This document shows, piece after piece, positions 6,826-10,581 of a stretch of 10,581 nucleotides of DNA. The notes under the pieces were generated by a model. That model ran no database searches. It saw only the letters and a program-made list of their open reading frames with translations, and was not told where the DNA came from. The position numbers and the translations under genes were made by a program. Origin of the DNA: Bacteroidota bacterium. GTDB lineage: Bacteria > Bacteroidota > Bacteroidia > 2-12-FULL-35-15. The stretch covers positions 1-10,581 of the forward strand of contig JAHEYA010000045.1 in the NCBI GenBank assembly GCA_023251855.1. The letters run 5' to 3'. Positions within the stretch are counted from its first letter, which is position 1; every line of letters starts with the position of its first letter.

Positions 6826-6929
6826 AAATTAATAATTCGCCGGAATTCGTAATTCGTATTTTTCGTATAAAATTCGTAATTCGTTGGAATTCGTAATTCG
6901 TTGGAATTCGTAATTCGTTGGAATTTGTA
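6802..6929. repeat. ATTCGTAATTCG repeat array
   Basis: Five copies of ATTCGTAATTCG begin at about 6802, 6845, 6872, 6889 and 6906. The last three are perfect tandem 17-bp units ending in TTGG (6871-6921), and a degenerate remnant touches the rplI stop codon. The first two copies continue into TATTTTTCGT. Beyond the hairpin (6763-6825) and the array I see no gene between mazG-like and rplI. Confidence 0.85.
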
Positions 6930-7376
6930 TTACTCCTGAACTACTTCAAATGTAACGGTTCCGGTTATTTCTTTGTGGAAACGGACTTCAGCAGTATAAG
7001 TTCCAATGGCTTTAACACCCTCTTCGCTCATAGTGATGTTTTTTCTGTCCACATCATAACCTAATTTTTTAATTGCATCAGCCAACTGCACTGAAGTTAC
7101 TGAACCGAAAATTTTTCCGGATTCACCAACTTTGGCACCTACTTTTACGATCATCTCTTTTAGCTTAGCGGCAGTATTTTCAGCAGCGGCTTTTACTTTT
7201 TGTTCTTTAAAAGCACGTTGTTTTACTGTTTCGGTCAACATCTTTCTTGATGAAGGAGTTGCTATTTCTGCTAAACTTTTCGGAATTAAAAAATTTCTTC
7301 CATAACCCGGTTTTACTTTTACAACGTCATCCTTGTATCCAAGGTTTTTAACGTCTTGTTTTAAAATTACTTCCAT
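6930..7376 (-). CDS. rplI: 50S ribosomal protein L9
   Basis: A 148-residue large-subunit protein binding 23S rRNA near the L1 stalk base. The N-terminal rRNA-binding domain is residues 1-50: MEVILKQDVKNLG, then VKPGYGRNFLIPKSLA. A long connecting helix follows at about 51-75 (Ala/Lys-rich). The C-terminal domain runs to the end and includes GKIFGSVTSVQLADAIKK. The length is normal. It is the last gene of the rpsF-rpsR-rplI unit, 9 bp after rpsR, with no Shine-Dalgarno sequence before the ATG. The repeat array begins immediately after its stop codon. Confidence 0.98.
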   Translation of the reverse strand: MEVILKQDVKNLGYKDDVVKVKPGYGRNFLIPKSLAEIATPSSRKMLTETVKQRAFKEQKVKAAAENTAAKLKEMIVKVGAKVGESGKIFGSVTSVQLADAIKKLGYDVDRKNITMSEEGVKAIGTYTAEVRFHKEITGTVTFEVVQE

Positions 7377-7385
7377 GTTTTATTT

Positions 7386-7652
7386 TTATTTTAACATATC
7401 TGCAACATAAGGCAATAGAGCTAAGTGACGTGCACGCTTTACTGCTTTTGATACTTTACGTTGATATTTTACTGATGTTCCTGTTAATCTGCGTGGTAAA
7501 ATTTTACCTTGCTCATTGATAAACTTTAATAAAAAGTTGGGATCTTTATAATCAATGTATTTGATTCCGCTTTTTTTGAAACGGCAATATTTCTTTTTCT
7601 TTACATCCACTGTGGGAGGTGCAAGATATCTGATTTCTGATTTGTCTGACAT
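7386..7652 (-). CDS. rpsR: 30S ribosomal protein S18
   Basis: An 88-residue small-subunit protein that forms a heterodimer with S6 on the platform of the 30S subunit. The family core runs from [17 protein letters not shown] through [20 protein letters not shown] to [20 protein letters not shown] and is complete. An N-terminal extension of about 20 residues ([20 protein letters not shown]) precedes it. It lies between rpsF (22 bp upstream) and rplI (9 bp downstream), the usual order. The start is the only ATG that keeps the conserved N-terminus. Confidence 0.98.
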   Translation of the reverse strand: MSDKSEIRYLAPPTVDVKKKKYCRFKKSGIKYIDYKDPNFLLKFINEQGKILPRRLTGTSVKYQRKVSKAVKRARHLALLPYVADMLK

Positions 7653-7674
7653 TTTTTTCTACTTTTTTGATTGA

Positions 7675-8022
7675 TTAAGCGGTTGCTACTGCTTTTGCTT
7701 TGTTTCTACTTTTTTCACTGTAAGCAATTGCATGTTTGTCAAGTGCAACAGTTAAAAAACGTAATAAATGTTCGTCTCGCTTGTAAGCAACTTCCAATTC
7801 TCCAACAAAGGTAGAAGGTGCTTTAAATTCGAACATGTAATAAAATCCAGTTGTTTTTTTCTGGATCGGATACTGCAACTTGCGTAAACCCCAAGCTTTT
7901 TCGGTAACAATTTTGCAGCCATTGTCTGTAAGCATCTTTTTGTACTTACTTACCGTCTCCTTTGCCTGTTCTTCAGACAAAACGGGAGTCATGATGAAGA
8001 CGGTTTCATAATGTTTTAGCAT
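7675..8022 (-). CDS. rpsF: 30S ribosomal protein S6
   Basis: A 115-residue partner of S18 on the 30S platform. The ferredoxin-like fold is complete: MLKHYETVFIMTPVLSEEQ at the start, WGLRKLQYPIQKKTTGFYYM in the centre and RDEHLLRFLTVAL near the end, with a short Lys/Ala tail. The frame stays open to an ATG at 8106, adding 28 residues, but I prefer 8022. The S6 family begins with this short M-x-x-Y-E pattern, and the predicted -7 box (8084-8077) lies inside the longer version, so its transcript would start downstream of 8106. First gene of rpsF-rpsR-rplI, divergent from rplU. The predicted leader is about 48 nt and begins with a 6-bp hairpin (8057-8072). Confidence 0.97.
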   Translation of the reverse strand: MLKHYETVFIMTPVLSEEQAKETVSKYKKMLTDNGCKIVTEKAWGLRKLQYPIQKKTTGFYYMFEFKAPSTFVGELEVAYKRDEHLLRFLTVALDKHAIAYSEKSRNKAKAVATA

Positions 8023-8076
8023 TGTTTTGATTTTTATTTGGTTAATAATTGTTTTACCTTTTAAATAAAAGGGATG

Positions 8077-8106
8077 CAAAGATAATAATAAATACGATTT
8101 GTGCAA
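8077..8106 (-). promoter_or_regulatory. Predicted promoter of rpsF-rpsR-rplI
   Basis: On the minus strand, TTG (8106-8104), 19 bp, TATCTTTG (8084-8077). This is a perfect -7 box and standard spacing. It fixes the rpsF start at 8022, since the alternative start at 8106 lies upstream of transcription. Confidence 0.75.
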
Positions 8107-8131
8107 TTTTTTTAAAAAAGCAGAGAAATCA

Positions 8132-8161
8132 TTGCCAAAACAAAATATTTGCTTACTTTCG
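8132..8161 (+). promoter_or_regulatory. Predicted promoter of rplU-rpmA
   Basis: TTG (8132-8134), 19 bp, TACTTTCG (8154-8161), with one deviation from TAnnTTTG. Transcription from about 8167 would start at the hairpin CCAAG-ATTTA-CTTGG (8167-8181), in a leader of about 43 nt. Its -33 lies only 25 bp from that of the divergent rpsF promoter. Confidence 0.6.
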
Positions 8162-8209
8162 TGCCCCCAAGATTTACTTGGATAGTATTAACCAATAACC
8201 CAATTTAAA

Positions 8210-8680
8210 ATGTACGCAATCGTAGAAATAGCCGGGCAACAATTTAAGGTATCACGTGGAACTAAAGTCTATGTAAACCGCCTAGAAGCTAGCGAAGGGT
8301 CAAAAGTAGAGTTCAACAATGTTTTGTTGATCGATACTGATGGAAAAGTTCAAATAGGAACCCCTTCTGTAGATGGTGCGAAAGTAGCTGCAACAGTACT
8401 TTCCCATTTAAAAGGTGACAAAGTCATCGTATTTAAGAAAAAACGTAGAAAAGGTTACCAAAAATCAAATGGTCACCGTCAGCAACTGTCGCAAATCCTT
8501 ATTCAAGGAGTTTTGGCAAAAGGAGAAACATTGAAAGATGAAGTAGCTGTTGCAAAAAAAGCTCCTAAAACAGTAGCTAAGGCCGAAGTGGTTGAAACCG
8601 TAGAAGCTGTAGCACCTAAAAAGGCAGTAGCAAAAGCTGCTCCAAAAAAATCAGCTACAAAGAAAAAAGCAACTGAATAA
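8210..8680 (+). CDS. rplU: 50S ribosomal protein L21 with Lys/Ala-rich C-terminal extension
   Basis: A large-subunit protein that binds 23S rRNA. The beta-barrel core covers residues 1-102 ([20 protein letters not shown] at the start) and includes the signature [16 protein letters not shown] at 77-91. Bacterial L21 usually ends near residue 103. Here about 50 further residues follow, low-complexity and rich in Ala, Lys and Val ([19 protein letters not shown], then [18 protein letters not shown]). Such tails are common on Bacteroidetes L21 and are presumably disordered and rRNA-contacting. First gene of rplU-rpmA. The ATG follows an A/T-rich stretch without Shine-Dalgarno. Divergent from rpsF. 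Confidence 0.98.
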   Translation: MYAIVEIAGQQFKVSRGTKVYVNRLEASEGSKVEFNNVLLIDTDGKVQIGTPSVDGAKVAATVLSHLKGDKVIVFKKKRRKGYQKSNGHRQQLSQILIQGVLAKGETLKDEVAVAKKAPKTVAKAEVVETVEAVAPKKAVAKAAPKKSATKKKATE

Positions 8681-8689
8681 TTAAACAGT

Positions 8690-8707
8690 GTATGCTCAAA
8701 TGCATAC
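8690..8707 (+). promoter_or_regulatory. Small hairpin between rplU and rpmA
   Basis: GTATGC (8690-8695) and GCATAC (8702-8707) form a perfect 6-bp stem with a 6-base loop, followed by only four T. It is too weak for full termination. It could be an mRNA processing or attenuation point within the operon; the role is unproven. Confidence 0.3.
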
Positions 8708-8745
8708 TTTTGACTTTCTAATTTTTAACTTTTAACTTATTTAAA

Positions 8746-9012
8746 ATGGCTCATAAAAAAGGTGCGGGTAGTTCAGATAACGGCCGCGAATCACATAGCA
8801 AACGCTTAGGCGTTAAAATTTTTGGTGGCCAATTGGCTATCTCAGGAAATATTATTGTTCGTCAAAGAGGTACTAAACACCGCCCTGGTGCAAACATGGG
8901 AATCGGTAAAGATCATACCCTTTTTGCTTTAATTGATGGTACTGTTGAATTTAAAAAGAAACGTGATAACAAATCATACGTTTCAATTGTTCCTTTTCCG
9001 GCTGAAGCTTAG
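8746..9012 (+). CDS. rpmA: 50S ribosomal protein L27
   Basis: An 88-residue protein whose N-terminus reaches the peptidyl-transferase centre. The sequence begins [20 protein letters not shown] and continues [22 protein letters not shown], then [21 protein letters not shown]. Full family length. The Ala-His-Lys-Lys start is the mature form, so there is no cleaved N-terminal propeptide of the kind known in Firmicutes. Second and last gene of rplU-rpmA, 65 bp after rplU and followed by a strong intrinsic terminator. Confidence 0.99.
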   Translation: MAHKKGAGSSDNGRESHSKRLGVKIFGGQLAISGNIIVRQRGTKHRPGANMGIGKDHTLFALIDGTVEFKKKRDNKSYVSIVPFPAEA

Positions 9013-9038
9013 TAAATAGTATTTTTCTTTTTGATTAT

Positions 9039-9077
9039 ATCTCCTGAATTTCAAAGAAGTTCAGGAGATTTTTTTTT
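9039..9077 (+). terminator. Intrinsic terminator of rplU-rpmA
   Basis: A perfect 10-bp stem, ATCTCCTGAA (9039-9048) and TTCAGGAGAT (9060-9069), with an 11-base loop and a run of nine T from 9069. It begins 26 bp after the rpmA stop and insulates the toxin-antitoxin module from ribosomal transcription. Confidence 0.92.
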
Positions 9078-9111
9078 AACCAATTCAATTTTTTAGCACA
9101 TAAAAAACAAT

Positions 9112-9129
9112 GTTTCGCTTTAGGGAAAC
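9112..9129. promoter_or_regulatory. Candidate operator in the toxin-antitoxin promoter
   Basis: GTTTC (9112-9116) and GAAAC (9125-9129) form an inverted repeat with 8 bp between. It overlaps the -33 region and spacer of the module's promoter. A second short palindrome, AAACA-A-TGTTT, covers 9105-9115. XRE antitoxins usually repress their own promoter by binding such repeats; which is used here is inferred. Confidence 0.35.
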
Positions 9130-9143
9130 TTTTCATATCTTTG
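9113..9143 (+). promoter_or_regulatory. Predicted promoter of the toxin-antitoxin module
   Basis: TTTC (9113-9116), 19 bp, TATCTTTG (9136-9143). The -7 box is perfect and the -33 has one mismatch. The box ends only 4 bp before the toxin's GTG, so the transcript probably starts at or within the first codons. Confidence 0.65.
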
Positions 9144-9147
9144 CATC

Positions 9148-9498
9148 GTGAGTGGAACAACAAAATATAGAACAATTATTACTTACAAAAATTACTTTGA
9201 AGATTTTCTCCTCAAACAACGACAAAAAGTTAAAGACAAAATTGCATGGACATTTTTATTGATAGAGGATGTGAAACAAGTTCCAGAGACCTATTTAAAA
9301 CATATTGAAGGAGCTTATAGCCTTTACGAGATTCGTGTTCAACTTGGAAATGATATTTTTAGAATATTCTGTTTTTTTGACGACGGGAAATTAGTAGTTT
9401 TAGCAAATGGCTTTCAAAAAAAATCTCAGAAAACACCAAAACAAGAAATTACAAAAGCACTTAAAATAATGGAGGACTATTATGAAAACAAAAAATAA
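9148..9498 (+). CDS. RelE/HigB-type toxin (phage Gp49-like family)
   Basis: A 116-residue protein of the RelE/ParE superfamily, Gp49/HigB-like branch, probably a ribosome-dependent mRNA endonuclease held inactive by the adjacent antitoxin. The family pattern is clear: YSLYEIRVQLGNDIFRIFCF (about 57-76), VVLANGFQKKSQKTP (about 83-97) and a C-terminal helix with ITKALKIMEDYY. Basic residues R63, R72, K91 and K92 are candidate active-site or RNA contacts. It starts with GTG. An in-frame TAG at 9121 and the absence of any ATG between it and 9148 leave GTG as the only normal start. With the -7 box 4 bp upstream, the message looks leaderless. Toxin-first order with an XRE antitoxin is the HigBA arrangement. 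It overlaps the antitoxin gene by 17 bp. Confidence 0.88.
   Translation: MSGTTKYRTIITYKNYFEDFLLKQRQKVKDKIAWTFLLIEDVKQVPETYLKHIEGAYSLYEIRVQLGNDIFRIFCFFDDGKLVVLANGFQKKSQKTPKQEITKALKIMEDYYENKK
9471..9475 (+). promoter_or_regulatory. Shine-Dalgarno-like GGAGG before the antitoxin start
   Basis: GGAGG lies 6 bases before the antitoxin ATG, inside the last codons of the toxin. I saw no comparable site before the other starts I examined, as expected for Bacteroidetes. It may support re-initiation at the overlapping antitoxin gene, or be a chance result of the toxin codons. Confidence 0.45.
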
Positions 9499-9784
9499 CA
9501 CAAAGACACTTGCTCAACTGATTGATGAGCAATATGGAAAAAAAGGGACACCTAAACGGGACAAATTTGACAAAGGATATCAGGATTTTAAATTGGGCGC
9601 AATGATCCATGAAGCTAGGCTTGAAAAAGGTTTGACCCAGGAAGAGTTGGCCGAAAAAGTGGGTTCAACAAAATCTTATATATCAAAAATTGAAAACAAC
9701 ATTAAAGAAGTGCGCTTTTCTACACTTCAAAAAATAGTTGAACTTGGTTTGGGAGGGCGCTTACAACTTTCAATAAAGTTTTGA
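9482..9784 (+). CDS. XRE-family antitoxin (HigA-like)
   Basis: A 100-residue antitoxin with a helix-turn-helix of the XRE/Cro-C1 type at about residues 38-92. Its recognition region is GLTQEELAEKVGSTKSYISK, followed by IENNIKEVRFSTLQKIVE. The N-terminal ~35 residues (charged, with LAQLIDEQYGKKGTPKRDKF) precede the DNA-binding domain and are the likely toxin-wrapping segment, as in other HigA/HipB-like antitoxins with the DNA-binding domain at the C-terminal side. It should neutralise the upstream toxin and autorepress the operon. The start ATG overlaps the toxin by 17 bp and has a GGAGG upstream, so translation is probably coupled. No terminator is obvious after the stop. Confidence 0.9.
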   Translation: MKTKNNTKTLAQLIDEQYGKKGTPKRDKFDKGYQDFKLGAMIHEARLEKGLTQEELAEKVGSTKSYISKIENNIKEVRFSTLQKIVELGLGGRLQLSIKF

Positions 9785-9858
9785 CAACAATACATCAAGA
9801 TAAAACCTGTAAATATGCGCAAATAGTTGCTTTCTGGGTCTATTTTATATTTTGTGAC

Positions 9859-9881
9859 AAATAACCCCATCAACGTTATTT
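9859..9881. promoter_or_regulatory. Inverted repeat upstream of the HTTM gene
   Basis: AAATAAC (9859-9865) and GTTATTT (9875-9881) are perfect 7-bp arms with a 9-base centre. It could be an operator or a weak stem in the 129-bp gap between the antitoxin and the HTTM gene. It has no T-run, so it does not look like a terminator. A TATATTTTG near 9846 is a poor -7 candidate. Confidence 0.25.
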
Positions 9882-9913
9882 ACAAATATTTTATTCCCAA
9901 AACGAAGCCCCCA

Positions 9914-10581
9914 ATGAAAAAAATCTACGGCATCGATTCCCTCTCCATAGCTGCCTTTAGAGTAATTCTTGCCCTGTTTATTGCTTTCGAATTTTTATTC
10001 ATTGTACTGGGCAATTTCAACGATATATACAGTCCCGAATCAGGTATTCTCGGAAACGCCTTTGCTACCGATTATCAAGCCTTTTACAAAGGATTCACCG
10101 GTATCTTTTTTATTCAATCTGATTTTTTAATGAAGCTTTTCATTTGGCTATTGATTCTTGTTATGATATTGCTTGCTATTGGTTTTTATCCTCGTTTAAT
10201 GGCTATTACCGGTTGTTTTATGTTCAGCCTTTTTTTTCATCGCTACAGTTTATTATATTTTGGATGGGAAATGATTGCGTCTGTAATGTTGTTTTGGCTT
10301 GCAATTGTTCCTTCCAGTGCTCATTTTTCATTTTTCACTAATAAATCCAATCATGCCGGGAGTGGCGCTGAAGGCTATGAATGGAAATCCCCTTTTGCAT
10401 TTGCTCTGATTTTTCAAATTGGAATAATTTATTTTTATAATGGCATCTCAAAAAATGGTGAACTTTGGATGACCGGCCAGGCAATAAAAAGTTTTCTCGC
10501 TGATGCTGATAAAGCCAGACTACTTGCAGAATGGCTTTTCCAAAAAAAAATTATTACCACATTTCTCTCCTATTTTGTTTT
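9914..10581 (+). CDS. HTTM-domain (vitamin K-dependent gamma-carboxylase-like) membrane protein, 5' part
   Basis: An open frame of 222 codons that continues past the window edge, so the C-terminus is not seen. Hydrophobic helices lie at about residues 13-33 (AAFRVILALFIAFEFLFIVL), 72-92, 97-107, 118-132 and 161-177, giving a multi-pass inner-membrane protein. The opening SLSIAAFRVILALF, the central HRYSLLYFGWEM and the later IYFYNGISKNGELWMTGQA follow the pattern of the HTTM domain related to vitamin K-dependent gamma-carboxylase. The bacterial members have no settled substrate. The missing 3' part would show whether it is a short HTTM-only protein or has a lumenal extension. It follows the toxin-antitoxin module by 129 bp on the same strand and probably has its own promoter. 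The ATG at 9914 is chosen because it precedes the conserved first helix. Confidence 0.8.
   Translation, partial: MKKIYGIDSLSIAAFRVILALFIAFEFLFIVLGNFNDIYSPESGILGNAFATDYQAFYKGFTGIFFIQSDFLMKLFIWLLILVMILLAIGFYPRLMAITGCFMFSLFFHRYSLLYFGWEMIASVMLFWLAIVPSSAHFSFFTNKSNHAGSGAEGYEWKSPFAFALIFQIGIIYFYNGISKNGELWMTGQAIKSFLADADKARLLAEWLFQKKIITTFLSYFV

Noticed and set aside
6802..6921. ATTCGTAATTCG array as CRISPR or replication iterons
   Set aside because: The 17-bp units have no unique spacers, and no replication initiator gene is nearby.
8023..8072. Known S6:S18-binding leader RNA
   Set aside because: A short hairpin is present, but I see no conserved CCG bulge that would define that motif.
8023..8106. 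N-terminal extension of S6 by 28 residues
   Set aside because: The predicted promoter lies inside it and the S6 family starts at the internal Met.
10144..10341. Cys/Phe-rich 65-residue plus-strand frame
   Set aside because: It lies inside the HTTM gene in another frame and has no independent support.
1..10581. tRNA or rRNA genes
   Set aside because: I saw no cloverleaf-like sequence with GTTCRANNC and CCA, nor rRNA-like stretches, in the gaps. A covariance search was not possible here.

Overview
The window reads as a chromosomal segment of a Bacteroidota (Bacteroidetes) bacterium. The DNA is AT-rich. Upstream boxes fit the phylum's sigma consensus (TTG/TTTG, about 19 bp, TAnnTTTG), starts almost never carry a Shine-Dalgarno sequence, and there is a short lipoprotein with an SC lipobox. 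Gene order is also typical: alaS divergent from an M23 peptidase plus MerR-like pair, rpsF-rpsR-rplI as one unit, and rplU-rpmA as another. I cannot assign a genus.

Layout. (1) Positions 36-871, + strand: a membrane-anchored, Lys/Glu/Ser-rich protein of unknown function. It is split into two overlapping frames that may be one frameshifted gene. (2) 880-2211, - strand: a LytM/M23 cell-wall peptidase followed directly (TAG|ATG) by a MerR-family regulator. (3) 2361-4997, +: complete alanyl-tRNA synthetase, diverging from the peptidase operon through interlocking promoters. (4) 4998-5346: 346 bp without an intact gene. It is filled by two ~163-bp tandem units, each carrying a diverged copy of the last ~20 codons of the next gene plus a GC-richer palindrome. 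(5) 5344-6024, -: uracil-DNA glycosylase ung. (6) 6181-6336, +: a 51-residue lipoprotein. (7) 6385-6735, -: a MazG-like pyrophosphohydrolase. (8) 6763-6929: a hairpin and a repeat array built on ATTCGTAATTCG. The same motif recurs just before alaS. (9) 6930-8022, -: ribosomal proteins L9, S18 and S6, transcribed rpsF-rpsR-rplI. (10) 8210-9012, +: L21 and L27, ending in a strong intrinsic terminator. (11) 9148-9784, +: a RelE/HigB-type toxin and XRE antitoxin module. (12) 9914 to the right edge, +: the 5' part of an HTTM/gamma-carboxylase-like membrane protein, cut by the window.

Most of the window is housekeeping: translation (AlaS, S6, S18, L9, L21, L27), genome and nucleotide-pool hygiene (Ung, MazG-like) and cell-wall remodelling (M23). 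The two ribosomal operons diverge from a 187-bp intergenic region. Accessory character appears in the toxin-antitoxin module, the HTTM gene, and the two repeat families beside ung/alaS and rplI/mazG. I found no complete novel defence or biosynthetic system. The most unusual structures are the reiterated ung 3' end, the ATTCGTAATTCG repeats, and the apparently leaderless GTG start of the toxin gene.
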